Origin: Halothermothrix sp.
GTDB lineage: Bacteria; Bacillota; Halanaerobiia; DY22613
DNA length: 64,000 nucleotides
Direction of reading: 5' to 3'
Assembly (NCBI GenBank): GCA_016841825.1
Contig: JAENYK010000018.1
Coordinates: forward strand, 1 to 64,000
This document shows, in pieces, positions 1 through 9,129 of this stretch (position 1 is its first letter; every line of letters begins with the position of its first letter). The position numbers and the translations under genes are program-made. Below the pieces are notes generated by a model. It did no database searches and was not told the origin of the DNA. It saw only the letters and a list, made by a program, of their open reading frames with translations.

Positions 1-29
1 TGAATTTCTAGAACTCAGATTATTGTTTT

Positions 30-506
30 TTAGCTAGATGAATAATTCGGGATTATATTTTTTTCTATCTCTAAGCAATATCCATCTAGAATAGATATCT
101 CTTTTGCTAAGACTGATTTAGCATTCATTTCAAAGTTCGATACCATATACAATAGGCTGGCTTCAACTCTCGCGAAAACGTAATCATCCTCCAAAAAAAA
201 TATTGATTTTTGTTTTTTCTCCAATAAGTCTGAAAGTAATGCAAAGCTTTCTGCTGCAACAAAAGCACAGATTCTTCTCTCCTCATCTTCAACATTAGCA
301 TCAAAAATAGCTCTACTTTCTAAAGAATTAGCTAAGTTTTGAATATATCTTATCAAGTCTATGTTTCCAAAATCGTCATCTTTATTTTCCTTTATAAATT
401 TAATTGAAATATATGTTTCAGATAAATATCTTCTAACTTCTTCCTCATTAAGTTCTTTAAACTTGGGTAACTTCTTCATTAATTGAGCTAAGTATTTGTT
501 GAACAT
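30..506 (-). CDS. Small hypothetical protein, possible HamB/AbpB-type N-terminal fragment
   Basis: 158-residue protein with a strong ribosome site (GGAAGGAGG) ahead of its ATG; it overlaps the 3' end of the upstream HamA-like gene by 50 nt. It is mostly charged and helical, with a hydrophobic block near residues 80-95 (CAFVAAESFALLSDLL). I do not recognise a domain with certainty. The close overlap with a PD-(D/E)XK gene and the helical start would fit the N-terminus of a HamB/AbpB-like helicase. The frame closes at position 30 and the other two frames also stop soon after, so if it is a helicase it is truncated. Alternatively it is a complete small defence accessory protein. Function unassigned. 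Confidence 0.6.
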   Translation of the reverse strand: MFNKYLAQLMKKLPKFKELNEEEVRRYLSETYISIKFIKENKDDDFGNIDLIRYIQNLANSLESRAIFDANVEDEERRICAFVAAESFALLSDLLEKKQKSIFFLEDDYVFARVEASLLYMVSNFEMNAKSVLAKEISILDGYCLEIEKNIIPNYSSS

Positions 507-1374
507 TTTGTCCTCCTTCCCATGCTAAGACAATTAACCGCATATTCTCTGCTATATCATCAAAAAAATCTCTAAAGTCACATATTGAAAGAGGAATTAT
601 TATCTTTTTATCACAACTAATTTCTAAACTTTTTATATATTCTCTATTTTGATTCCACCTCGGTTTTCTTTCATTGCTATACCCGATTGTTGGATAGTAT
701 CGACGTTCATTTCTCCAAAAAGAACCACTTATTTTATTTTGAATCTCTCTATCTAATGAGTATCGTATATTACTTATGAAAGCTCTAATATCAGAATCGT
801 AATCTCCATTTTCTACCTGATGAAATTTTTGAAATGCATCTTTTAAGCCCTTTGATGGAGATTTTTCATAAGCTTTTGTTTCTCCAATACAGATTCCAAT
901 AGAGTCTGTTTCGTATAAGCCTATCAAGTCTAAACCTGGTTCATTAGCACTCTTATGGACAATCTCCAAACCATGTAATCTACCGTATGGTAAAAGACAA
1001 TCACAAATCACCGAATTTGATCTTACTAAATTTAATAAAAGATGGCTAATACATTCTAGTATCCAGGGATTTCTTTTAGTAGTTTTTTCTTGTTCACAGA
1101 TTGAATTATCTTCTCCTATTATATTAGTAAGAGATTTCCGAACATCTAAATGACAACTCTTTTCATCAAATAAACCTGCCCATATATCTAGATTAATTTG
1201 AATCAATTGAGCGGCAATATTTACTAAGTAAATACTCAAATATTTTTTTGTTTTTGAATCATTTATATCCTCTACTTTTATATAACAATGTGTCTGTTCT
1301 GTAAAAAGTTCAAACCTTAAAGTATCAGATAGACAGTTTAGAGCCTCTTCGCATAACTCTTTTAATATTTCCAT
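457..1374 (-). CDS. HamA-like PD-(D/E)XK nuclease-fold protein (DUF1837-type)
   Basis: 305 residues. The C-terminal half has a PD-(D/E)XK pattern: Asp149 in GLDLIG, then Glu165-Thr-Lys167 in ICIGETKAY, each on a predicted strand. This is the arrangement of the DUF1837/HamA family, the effector nuclease of Hachiman-type defence. The N-terminal half (1-120) is helical and unassigned. It starts at an ATG behind AGAGGTG, 39 nt downstream of gajB, so it is probably co-transcribed with the Gabija pair, and it overlaps the next gene by 50 nt. A nuclease with its own helicase would be a separate Hachiman-like module; alternatively it is a Gabija accessory gene. The family call rests on motif and context only. 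Confidence 0.62.
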   Translation of the reverse strand: MEILKELCEEALNCLSDTLRFELFTEQTHCYIKVEDINDSKTKKYLSIYLVNIAAQLIQINLDIWAGLFDEKSCHLDVRKSLTNIIGEDNSICEQEKTTKRNPWILECISHLLLNLVRSNSVICDCLLPYGRLHGLEIVHKSANEPGLDLIGLYETDSIGICIGETKAYEKSPSKGLKDAFQKFHQVENGDYDSDIRAFISNIRYSLDREIQNKISGSFWRNERRYYPTIGYSNERKPRWNQNREYIKSLEISCDKKIIIPLSICDFRDFFDDIAENMRLIVLAWEGGQNVQQILSSINEEVTQV

Positions 1375-1413
1375 AATACACCTCTTTTCGCTTTAATAAA
1401 TTGTTAAGTTTCT

Positions 1414-2907
1414 TTATACTATTCTAACTCCAAATTCTAGTAATTTTGTTTTCAAGACTGGGCTAATTTCTTCCAAACACGCAATACATAAAACTTCTTT
1501 TGCTCTACTAAAGCCAACAAATCCTAATCGACATTTATCGGTTGTGTCTGTAAATCGTTTTTCTTTATCAGTTTCTAGCCACATTTCTAATTCCTTGTTA
1601 TTTTTAGCAACAACCAAAACTGCATCTGCTTCTAATCCCTTTGATTTATGTATTGACATATAGTGCCCATTATCAAATTTCTCCCTTGTACTATTCTTAA
1701 AAGTATCTAAAAATTCTTCAGTACGTTTTTTTGAGTTCTTTATTAACTGAGAATCTCTAACTTCAAACAGATCACAAATAGCATCAATTATCGGTTCAGC
1801 ATCAATAAAGTTAGAGTTTGTAATGCTGTGGAGAATCGTAAAACATTTACTCCTAAAAGCAATAATATCTAAATCTAGATCCTCCATGATTTTCGTTTTA
1901 CTTTTTTTTAATAATTGGGAGATAAATTCTACAGTATTTTTAAACAAATCATTGGATACATTATCTGTAATTTCATCTGCATGCAAGTTATACTTTGAAG
2001 CAATTTTACTAAATGTTTTATTCTCGTATGAAAGATAATATTTCTTTATTATCTTCTCCTTAAATATATGTTCATCACAAATATCATTAAACTGAGATAT
2101 TATCTTTTCAAGATTTGTATCTTTGATAAAAGACACTTCTTTATCTACCAATTCACTAATAGATTTTTGCTCAATATTAGTGTTAAAATTGTTGATAAAA
2201 TTTACGATTGAATGATTAGATCGATAATTTTCTTTAATTTCTCTTACTTGAGATTTTGCTGCCATTCTGAAAAAAGGTATTTTTTCATAAGTCGGTTTTT
2301 TCTTGCCTCTATATGTAAAACCCATTATATATTGTTCAGGATCTCCTACGCAATAAATCTGTGTTCTCTTTTCTTTTCTAATTTCTTCAAAAATTTCATG
2401 TTGAGCAACTGTTGCATCTTGATATTCATCAATAAATAGTACTTGTAATCTGTGCCCGACCAAAGAACGTATTTTTTTATCCTTAATTAATATTTTTGAT
2501 TGATTTATTACTTCATCATAAAGAATTATTCCTTGATTCAATAAGCTTTTTACGACACGTTTTTTTTCTATGGCTTTAGTTTTAGGATCTTTTGATTTTG
2601 TTTCTATCTCGCATTCTACATAAATTCTATTTTCGGGAACTAAATTAAATATCAAACCATAAGGTTGTAGAATGAAATTATTCAAAAAACTATGAATTGT
2701 GCCTATAAAAAAATTCTGTGGAATATTTACTTGTTTTTGAAAACGTTCCTTAATTTCATTTGTGGCTGCTCGTGTATATGTTATAACAGCTAAATAACGA
2801 TGTGATTCTATTTGTGGAAGGCAATCTATGATCTGGTTTATCATATTATGTGTTTTGCCTGCACCTGGCCCAGCAATCGTTAGTTGAGGTTTAATTTTCT
2901 TACTCAT
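1414..2907 (-). CDS. gajB: GajB, UvrD/Rep-like helicase of a Gabija system
   Basis: 497 residues, close to the usual length of GajB. Superfamily 1 helicase motifs are all visible: Walker A AGPGAGKTH at 12-20, motif Ia ITYTRAATNEI at 42-52, Walker B VLFIDEYQDA near 156-165, the HKSKGLEAD motif and motif VI FVGFSRAKE near the C-terminus. It overlaps the preceding OLD nuclease gene by 8 nt, the gene order of Gabija (gajA then gajB). In known Gabija systems GajB binds GajA, and the complex blocks phage by nicking DNA and depleting nucleotides. UvrD housekeeping helicases are much longer, so a defence role is the better reading. Confidence 0.88.
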   Translation of the reverse strand: MSKKIKPQLTIAGPGAGKTHNMINQIIDCLPQIESHRYLAVITYTRAATNEIKERFQKQVNIPQNFFIGTIHSFLNNFILQPYGLIFNLVPENRIYVECEIETKSKDPKTKAIEKKRVVKSLLNQGIILYDEVINQSKILIKDKKIRSLVGHRLQVLFIDEYQDATVAQHEIFEEIRKEKRTQIYCVGDPEQYIMGFTYRGKKKPTYEKIPFFRMAAKSQVREIKENYRSNHSIVNFINNFNTNIEQKSISELVDKEVSFIKDTNLEKIISQFNDICDEHIFKEKIIKKYYLSYENKTFSKIASKYNLHADEITDNVSNDLFKNTVEFISQLLKKSKTKIMEDLDLDIIAFRSKCFTILHSITNSNFIDAEPIIDAICDLFEVRDSQLIKNSKKRTEEFLDTFKNSTREKFDNGHYMSIHKSKGLEADAVLVVAKNNKELEMWLETDKEKRFTDTTDKCRLGFVGFSRAKEVLCIACLEEISPVLKTKLLEFGVRIV

Positions 2908-4744
2908 ATGTTAATTCTCCTATAAAATCCAAAGCATCTTTTATGTAATTGGGAATCACCAAACCTTTTTTGCCTTCCTTTAATACATCCAATAAATTAA
3001 ATGCAAACTCCGCTTTATAATCCTCAATCTCTTTAAAAAATTCTGCAACATCAAGGGGATTATCTCCTAATGAATCCTTCAATTTTGGCCCGTTCTGGGG
3101 TCTAGTCATTTCTAAGGCCTCTAATAATATCTCCCTACCTGGTGAATTAAGATTACATTTAATTAATTCCTTTTCAAAAGTATCTTCATTAATGTTAATT
3201 TTTATTAAATCATTATCATACTCTTTTTTGAGTTCATCAGCCCTGTTTTCTGTATGTTTTCCAGCGTCTTTATCAGTCAAAACTGCACATTTTATAAAAT
3301 AACCATTTCTAACTACTTCTAAAAAATTTTTGAACGCAACTCCATTTACATTTATTATATTGCAGCCAAAATATTCAATTGTTTTATTTTTATGTAATTC
3401 AAAAAACTTAGGAATTAAAAGTTGCTCAGAAATACCTTCCACTAATATTATCTTCCTAGCATAAAACATACATGATTTGGTCGCATCAAGATATTTTTCA
3501 ATATACCTTCTCTGTCTTTTGCCCTCTGCAGAATTTTTAAAACTATTAAGTATATGATGATTATTAATACTTCCATCTACATTTTTATATAAAACAACGG
3601 TATTTTCCAAATCAAGACTCCCTGTTATGTGTGTAGAATGTGAAGTCAATATAATTTGCATATCACTTCTATTACGAATAATATCATTTATATTTTTAGA
3701 TAGATGCTGCTGTAAATGAGGATGAAGATGTGCTTCAGGTTCTTCAATTCCAACAACTCTAAAAAAGATTGAATCATAACTAGTTACATTATCTGCCAAT
3801 TGCGATAAAACAAAAGATATATATAGTAAGTTATTTCTCCCTAATCCATTTCTTTCAACTGAAATTGGTTCATTACCATAAATCAAACTTAACTTTTTCA
3901 AGATATCAGTAGTTTCAGGTACTGTAAAATTGAAATTAACATCATTATTACCTTCTTCTTCTTCTAAAGATAGCTTTTCTAGTAAAGATATGATTTCCGA
4001 TTTAACAGTTTGCAGATTTTTATTTTCTTTCAGTGCTTGTTCAAAAGACTGAAGCATCAACTTTATATCATTATACTCTATATGATTTTTTTGATTAAGT
4101 ATTCTAAATAGTAATCTAGATTCACCGCTTGCAACCAACTCCCTTTTTGCATCTCGTAATGCATCTAAACATTCTAGCTTTAACATTCTTAAAAAATAGG
4201 ATTCACAACGTCTAGTAGAATCTTTGCCTCCAAAAATTATATATTCATATTCCTTTATTGGAAAATCCACCAAAGCTAATTGTTCATCCTCTAGCTCTAT
4301 GTCTTTAATTTTATTTCTCTGTTCATTAACCCACTTTTCTTTGTTAAAACCTGTCCTTGGTTTAAAAAGATATGTCAATTTTGCCTTATCTAAATGTTGA
4401 TCACAAAACCAATCAGCTACTATTGACTTTTGCTGATCATTCATTTCTTCTAGTATTATTTCAACTTTTACTTCTGGAAATTTGATATCTTTGGATTCAA
4501 TCTGTAAGTTAAGCAGATCTTTTTTAAACTTATCCCTTCTCTTGTAATTGATATCATCAATCTCAAGCATACGTTTTTTGAACATTGTTATATCTTGACT
4601 TAATATCAAACCTATTGAATCTAAAAGGTTGGACTTTCCAACATTATTCTCCCCAATTATTAATGTAAATGGTTTTAGGTCGATACTAAAGGTTTTTTCT
4701 GTATAATTTCTATAGTTTTTAATACTCAGCTTAGATATATACAC
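2900..4744 (-). CDS. gajA: GajA, OLD-family ATPase/TOPRIM nuclease of a Gabija system
   Basis: 614 residues. The N-terminal ABC-type ATPase has Walker A GENNVGKSN at 31-39, a signature-like segment (NGLGRNNLLYISF), Walker B GIEEPEAHLHPH and the switch His in ILTSHSTHIT. The C-terminal TOPRIM domain starts near 430: Glu436 in LVEGISEQ, Asp491 and Asp493 in LTDKDAG. This is the OLD nuclease architecture of GajA, which nicks DNA and is held inactive by nucleotides. The start is GTG behind GGGAGGAG. It is the first gene of a minus-strand operon with gajB, the HamA-like gene and a small gene. A lone OLD nuclease is the alternative, but the partner helicase argues for Gabija. Confidence 0.88.
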   Translation of the reverse strand: MYISKLSIKNYRNYTEKTFSIDLKPFTLIIGENNVGKSNLLDSIGLILSQDITMFKKRMLEIDDINYKRRDKFKKDLLNLQIESKDIKFPEVKVEIILEEMNDQQKSIVADWFCDQHLDKAKLTYLFKPRTGFNKEKWVNEQRNKIKDIELEDEQLALVDFPIKEYEYIIFGGKDSTRRCESYFLRMLKLECLDALRDAKRELVASGESRLLFRILNQKNHIEYNDIKLMLQSFEQALKENKNLQTVKSEIISLLEKLSLEEEEGNNDVNFNFTVPETTDILKKLSLIYGNEPISVERNGLGRNNLLYISFVLSQLADNVTSYDSIFFRVVGIEEPEAHLHPHLQQHLSKNINDIIRNRSDMQIILTSHSTHITGSLDLENTVVLYKNVDGSINNHHILNSFKNSAEGKRQRRYIEKYLDATKSCMFYARKIILVEGISEQLLIPKFFELHKNKTIEYFGCNIINVNGVAFKNFLEVVRNGYFIKCAVLTDKDAGKHTENRADELKKEYDNDLIKININEDTFEKELIKCNLNSPGREILLEALEMTRPQNGPKLKDSLGDNPLDVAEFFKEIEDYKAEFAFNLLDVLKEGKKGLVIPNYIKDALDFIGELTYE

Positions 4745-4962
4745 AAATATACTCCTCCCTTAATTTTGAAAAATATTTTGTATTTAAAACAAATCCTTAA
4801 TGTAGGCACAAAGACCCAAATATAACATTATTCTTCCGCCATTGGTCAATTTCCTGCTTCAATAGACAAAAATATATTAAAAAATTCCTTTTACTACAAG
4901 TTAAAATTATAAAATAAGAGCAAATTTCTTTACTCTTTACTCAATCTTATTTGTAGTTATAA

Positions 4963-5193
4963 TTATAGTATTTTTGTTATAAATTTATATCTTTTTGCTC
5001 TCTTATTGTAGTCTAAATTTTTAATATTAATATTTTCGTTTTGAATGTACTCATCAATAACTTGTTTTTGAAAACCGCAATTGCCCTCCTATTTTTTTTC
5101 TGGTAACTTGCCCTTCCGTAATAGAATATATATAATTTGCTTATTTATGTGAAAATAGTTCGCTAATTCTTTAATTGTCAAAACTTCATTACA
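4963..5193 (-). pseudogene. Decayed excisionase-type helix-turn-helix protein
   Basis: Conceptual translation of the minus strand gives VLTIKELANYFHINKQIIYI, then LLRKGKLPEKK, and after frame changes IGGQLRFSK and QVIDEYIQNENIN. This is the helix-turn-helix_17 (excisionase/MerR-like) pattern LTIKELAEYL..KQTIYRLLRKGKLP..KIGGQWRF. Two frame breaks (near 5085 and 5065) separate the pieces, so it is a pseudogene. It probably belonged to a mobile element or a toxin-antitoxin locus. Family call from pattern only. Confidence 0.6.
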
Positions 5194-5362
5194 TATCTAA
5201 GTCTGTCTTTTTAATAGATTTTATCAAGGTTTTGAGCTTTTATGATGAATTGCATGTTTGAGAACCGTGTTTTGCCCTTATTATACTTTTTTAATATTTG
5301 TTTTCGTTTATAATAAATGGTATTATACTTTTGTTACTAATAAAGAAAAAGGGGTGTTATAT

Positions 5363-5715
5363 GTGAATGATTATAAAGCTAATGACTACTCCAAATTAGA
5401 GAATCAAATTCAAAACTGTTCCGAAATTACTTTTACACAACATTTTCAGCAAAGGATTCGTATTCGGGACATAACAGTTAATGTATAAAGCATACTCTAA
5501 CACATAATCCTAAGATAATACGCCACGAAGGTACTTACTCTCCTGCTGGGAAGTTAAAAATAAGATATACTGTGCAGGGTCAGGATGATAACGGAAATGA
5601 TTTTGGGATGGTATTGGCTATAAAGAATACTACTATTGTGCTGATAACCATATTCTATTTTTCTGAAGAAAAAGGTTGGATGCAGCAGGAGAACAAATTA
5701 TATCGTAAGGAATAG
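5363..5715 (+). pseudogene. Frameshifted DUF4258-like small protein
   Basis: A GTG start at 5363 behind AAGGGGTG opens a frame with EITFTQHFQQRIRIRDITVNV, which then stops at TAA near 5486. A one-base shift at that point restores a frame through IKHTLTHNPKIIRHEGTY, VQGQDDNGNDFG and TTIVLITIFYF to a stop at 5715. The joined product (about 117 residues) has the T-x-H-x3-R-x3-R start and the hydrophobic ITIFYF end of DUF4258-type proteins, often toxin-like. The frameshift marks it as a pseudogene unless it is a sequencing error. Confidence 0.6.
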
Positions 5716-5828
5716 ACTACAAAAACTTTGGACTACGGTTCAAAGTTTTTGTTCTTGGATTTATTGTAGTTGTTATTGTAGACGTTTCTAGTGGTGAAAA
5801 GATATATCCTATGACAATCATAGGATTA

Positions 5829-6002
5829 TTAATATTTTTGGTGATTGAATATTTCTATAATTCTTTGCATACGGTTATATTGTTTCATCCTTTGGAGATA
5901 TCTTTTTTTGGCAATTCTATATGCTTTGACATTCTTAATAAGGTATCGAAGTGAGAACACCAGCATTATTGTGCCAAGAATGTATTGAATAATATCAAGC
6001 AT
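5829..6002 (-). CDS. Small single-pass membrane protein
   Basis: 57 residues counted from the ATG at 6002, which sits behind AAAGGAGGTC; an upstream in-frame ATG at 6059 lacks such a site. Residues 3-22 form one hydrophobic segment (IIQYILGTIMLVFSLRYLI), followed by a very basic, Arg/Lys/Gln-rich tail. No family recognised. It could be a small toxin of a type I-like pair or a plasmid-borne membrane peptide; the call is only that it is probably translated. Confidence 0.5.
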   Translation of the reverse strand: MLDIIQYILGTIMLVFSLRYLIKNVKAYRIAKKRYLQRMKQYNRMQRIIEIFNHQKY

Positions 6003-6696
6003 GAGAAGACCTCCTTTGGTTATAAAGTATCTTGCCTGTTCTCCAGGTCTATACATCATTCAAATTTTATGAAATTCGGCTTTCTTAGACTACTCATATT
6101 ACTTTCCATGATCAAGATATTAGAATTAACTTTTACAGTATAGCTACTCTTTCTGAATGTGGCCCTATATTTTCTGAACACCCAACTAGCGTCATAAAGG
6201 TAGTTGCTAAAAAACATGATTCCACGACAGATTGAGCAATCAATGAACATAAGATGATCCCAATAAAAACCTTCTCTGTTTGTACTGACTAAGTTCTAGA
6301 GCATTTCCGGTCATTCTACTTTTAAATTTATGAGTATTTTTATTGAATTGAGTACTACTAAGTGCTGATTGTTCTGCCGATACACCAATCCCTAGCCTCC
6401 ATTGGTAAGCTAGGCCATAGAAAAATTGTGCTACTTAACTTTCTGCAAGCCTGGTGGCTCGCCGAAAATTCTAAATTAGCTAATGGGCAAAAATCACTTG
6501 TGAAAAAGGATTTTAAGCCTTTAAAAAGCTTTTATACGTCTCTAGAAATGATTTCAGTAGAATAACTCTCGTGTTTAGTGTGTTATCTTTTGGCTTTACC
6601 ACCTGATCTTTTGGGTTTTACTTATAAGGGAAAAATAGATTTTAAATTCTATTTCTTAAAAGCCAGGAATTTGATGTTTTTCTTTTCATTCTCACC
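6003..6696. other. Intergenic region without a convincing gene
   Basis: Short open frames here (6056-6250 minus, 6362-6565 plus) have no ribosome site that I can defend and no recognisable motif. I see no RNA gene. The right end runs into the TGACAAAA repeat cluster. Confidence 0.5.
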
Positions 6697-6955
6697 ATTT
6701 TGTCAGACAAAATTTTCCTGTCATTACTAGCCCCGTAATCAGTTTACCTGCTATTTGTATGACAAAAATAGAATTCAAATGGATTCAATGTGATTTTTCC
6801 TAACTTTTGTCATATAAATTGGGTTCGAATAGCTGCTTTTTAGAATTTAAAATCTATTTTTTCATACACTCTATCACTGTTATATCAACAGTTGAATGGT
6901 TACCCAGAGTGCTTTTGTCAGACAAAAGGTTTTGTATGACAATGAATATGACAAC
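6697..6955. repeat. Cluster of TTTTGTCA/TGACAAAA repeats (iteron- or operator-like)
   Basis: Two identical 15-bp palindromes TTTTGTCAGACAAAA lie at about 6698-6712 and 6913-6927. Half-site variants TATGACAAAA (6758-6767), TTTTGTCATA (6805-6814), TATGACA (6935-6941) and TATGACA (6947-6953) lie between and after them. The cluster fills the space downstream of the Cys-rich gene and about 2 kb from the ParM/ParR remnant. Iterated sites of this kind serve as plasmid iterons or as operators; no replication initiator gene is seen in the window, so the role is open. Confidence 0.5.
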
Positions 6956-7339
6956 TTAATAGAGCATGAAGTATTCACTGATCATCGCTAATATTTGTTG
7001 CTGTCTAACCATTTTTTCAGTTAGTATGTCTTCGTATCCGAGAGGTTGCGTTTCTTTTTCATATAACACCTCTGGAAATGAAAGATAATCCTGGTCTTCT
7101 GTAGAATCTGAACAGAGCCATCTCTGTGAGTCATCGTCGAATTTCACATCATCTGCCCCTACATCATATTGCTCAGAGTTAGAAGCATTAGTAACAGCTT
7201 CTTTGAGTCTATCGAGCTTATCTAGAATGGATAGTTCCTCATGATATTGGCATGTACTTGTGATCATTTTCATGCAGCTGCATAATTTCATAAAATGACA
7301 TGTGCGATTACCACAATAATTGCCTTTGTTTTCCTGCAT
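6956..7339 (-). CDS. Hypothetical protein with Cys-rich N-terminus
   Basis: 127 residues; ATG behind CAGGAGGATTC. The first 33 residues hold five cysteines and two histidines (C9, C14, H15, C20, C22, C30, H33), which could bind a metal. The rest is acidic and featureless (VGADDVKFDDDS, EVLYEKETQP). No family recognised. It is in line with the TPR gene upstream (122 nt gap) and may belong to the same plasmid-derived block. Confidence 0.55.
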   Translation of the reverse strand: MQENKGNYCGNRTCHFMKLCSCMKMITSTCQYHEELSILDKLDRLKEAVTNASNSEQYDVGADDVKFDDDSQRWLCSDSTEDQDYLSFPEVLYEKETQPLGYEDILTEKMVRQQQILAMISEYFMLY

Positions 7340-7460
7340 CTGTGAATCCTCCTGGAGATATCAGTTTTAATCAGCATATAATACTTAATCCCCTTTGATA
7401 ACACCTTCTAACTCACACTGTTCAATATCGGTAGTCGTTTAGTCTTCAGTATATTGCTAA

Positions 7461-8405
7461 CTAATCTAATACTTCCGGAATATCTGGCTTATATGGATTA
7501 TTTCGCCGGAGCAAAAAATCTATTGATTCTGCAGTGACTATATAATCCATCTTCAATATTTTTAATAGCGAATTATAAGCTGCAAACATATCTCCAGCTA
7601 CTACAGCAAAGTCAAATGCAACGAGGTATTGATCTTTTGCTTGATGATAATCTATTGTGTGATATTCTGCAATTTGCCCTCTAAGTAGGTGATTGGTATA
7701 TAGCTCAGTGTAATTATTATTTTGAGTCGCTAATTTTTCAGCTTCTTCGAAGTATTTATGAGCTTTTGCATGATAGCCGAGTTGTGCATATAGAGTAGCC
7801 ATTTGATTTAGCGTTTTTTCGTCTCTTGAGATCTGGAGAGCAGACTTGTAAGCGTTAAGAGATTGATAAAGATCATTCTGAGATTTGTAAATAGCACCAA
7901 GAGTTACTAGTGCTCTTATTCTTAATCTAGTCATTGTCTGGTCACTCTCAGCAACTAATGAAAGTACTTTGTGGCAATATGACTCGGCTTTCATCAGCAG
8001 GTATGCATTCTTATTGAGGTGGAACATCTGCATATATACCCAAGCTAACCCACTGTTTGCTCTTGTACTTACTTCGAGTGACTCATCTTTGGCTAAAGCT
8101 TCCAAAAGCTCTATTGCTTTGTTATAATCTCCTAGATTAACGAGGACTAATGCTTTTTGATATAGCAGATGATTATGTTCGGTTTGACTTAATCCGAGAA
8201 TAATTGGATCTTCTAGAGTCTCCATCGCCAGTGAATATTCTCCCAGGCTGATTAATCCGCATACCTGCTCCACAAAGACTGTCTTATCTTCTTCGGAGTT
8301 ACTTGCAGAGTACTTGGCCATAGTTATGTTTTTAATGAAACGAGCTACATCTTTTTCTTTCAGGGCTATTTCAGCTTTTTTAAGGTATTCGTAAGTTTTC
8401 TCCAT
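7461..8405 (-). CDS. TPR-repeat protein
   Basis: 314 residues, ATG behind AGAAGGGG. At least six degenerate tetratricopeptide repeats run from about residue 5 to 290, for example the segments ALVNLGDYNKAIELLEALA and ATLYAQLGYHAKAHKYFEEA. No signal peptide, membrane segment or catalytic motif. The all-helical TPR layout is like the C-terminal part of Rap/NprR/Rgg-type peptide-responsive regulators, but no DNA-binding N-terminus is present. It is likely to be a protein-protein scaffold. It lies between the ParR-like block and the Cys-rich gene. Confidence 0.7.
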   Translation of the reverse strand: MEKTYEYLKKAEIALKEKDVARFIKNITMAKYSASNSEEDKTVFVEQVCGLISLGEYSLAMETLEDPIILGLSQTEHNHLLYQKALVLVNLGDYNKAIELLEALAKDESLEVSTRANSGLAWVYMQMFHLNKNAYLLMKAESYCHKVLSLVAESDQTMTRLRIRALVTLGAIYKSQNDLYQSLNAYKSALQISRDEKTLNQMATLYAQLGYHAKAHKYFEEAEKLATQNNNYTELYTNHLLRGQIAEYHTIDYHQAKDQYLVAFDFAVVAGDMFAAYNSLLKILKMDYIVTAESIDFLLRRNNPYKPDIPEVLD

Positions 8406-8483
8406 TGATATATACCCCTTCTTTATTTCTAAATATCCATTACTTCCAAATCAAATAGTAGTGTGTTATTCACACATTCCCTT

Positions 8484-8792
8484 TTACGCAACCATTACTC
8501 CGGTAAGCAAAATATCTTGATATGAATGCTGATATTTAGAATCAAAGAACTGTCGGGCAGTCAGTGTAGTCACAACCTTATTCTTTTTTATCACAAAAAT
8601 TCTATCATCAAAAATTCTGACTTTGTCAAAATGGGTTTTCGGAAAAGGTTTCAAATACTCCTTGATCTCATCATAAGTGTATTCCTGGGCATTCATCAGT
8701 TCTTTCCTGCATTGAACTGTAGACTCTAGTAAGGTTACAGGAGAAAAACGTTGATTGTACCTGAGAATACAATGGGTTGTTAAAGTCAGCAT
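8484..8792 (-). CDS. Small protein of unknown function (DUF4258-like pattern)
   Basis: 102 residues; ATG behind AAAGGAGTGG, 21 nt after the ParR-like gene. The N-terminus has T-x2-C-x2-R-x3-R (TTHCILRYNQRF), and the second half has IFDDRIFVIKKNKVVTTL, a beta-rich end. The pattern loosely resembles DUF4258/RelE-fold proteins and the broken gene at 5363-5715. The similarity is too weak to assign a toxin role. It is probably co-transcribed with the partition genes. Confidence 0.55.
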   Translation of the reverse strand: MLTLTTHCILRYNQRFSPVTLLESTVQCRKELMNAQEYTYDEIKEYLKPFPKTHFDKVRIFDDRIFVIKKNKVVTTLTARQFFDSKYQHSYQDILLTGVMVA

Positions 8793-8813
8793 TTGTTTCC
8801 ACTCCTTTGTTAT

Positions 8814-9125
8814 CTATATTTGCCAGTTGTTTTGCAGATTGGTTAATAACTTTGTCTCTAATTCCTGGCTGAGTTCTTGATCGATAGTCTCCTCTTTCGT
8901 TTGCTGTGAATCATTAGAGTTAACTAATTCTATGAGATCAGATAAATGTTCATTTAGAAATTCTCCAAACAATTGACCACATTCATACTTACGGTAGATT
9001 GTGATTGCAGTTCTGATAAACTGGCCCTGAGTCATATAGGTCAGCTTATCTTTCACAAATTGAAGATCTTCTTTCGAAGACTTGTTCGATGTGATACGAC
9101 CAGTTAGCTTGATTGACTTAACCAT
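8814..9125 (-). CDS. ParR-like DNA-binding partner of the actin-like segregation protein
   Basis: 103 residues from the ATG at 9125, behind AAAGGTGAG and 4 nt after the ParM-like stop. The N-terminal part (VKSIKLTGRI, then QGQFIRTAITIYRKYE) fits a ribbon-helix-helix DNA-binding fold; the C-terminus is acidic, as in ParR tails that contact ParM filaments. Position directly after a ParM-like gene is the standard parMR order. ParR sequences diverge strongly, so the call rests on context, size and fold pattern. Confidence 0.6.
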   Translation of the reverse strand: MVKSIKLTGRITSNKSSKEDLQFVKDKLTYMTQGQFIRTAITIYRKYECGQLFGEFLNEHLSDLIELVNSNDSQQTKEETIDQELSQELETKLLTNLQNNWQI

Positions 9126-9129
9126 TGTC

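Noticed and set aside
6362-6565. 67-codon plus frame
   Set aside because: No ribosome site, no motif, low-information composition.
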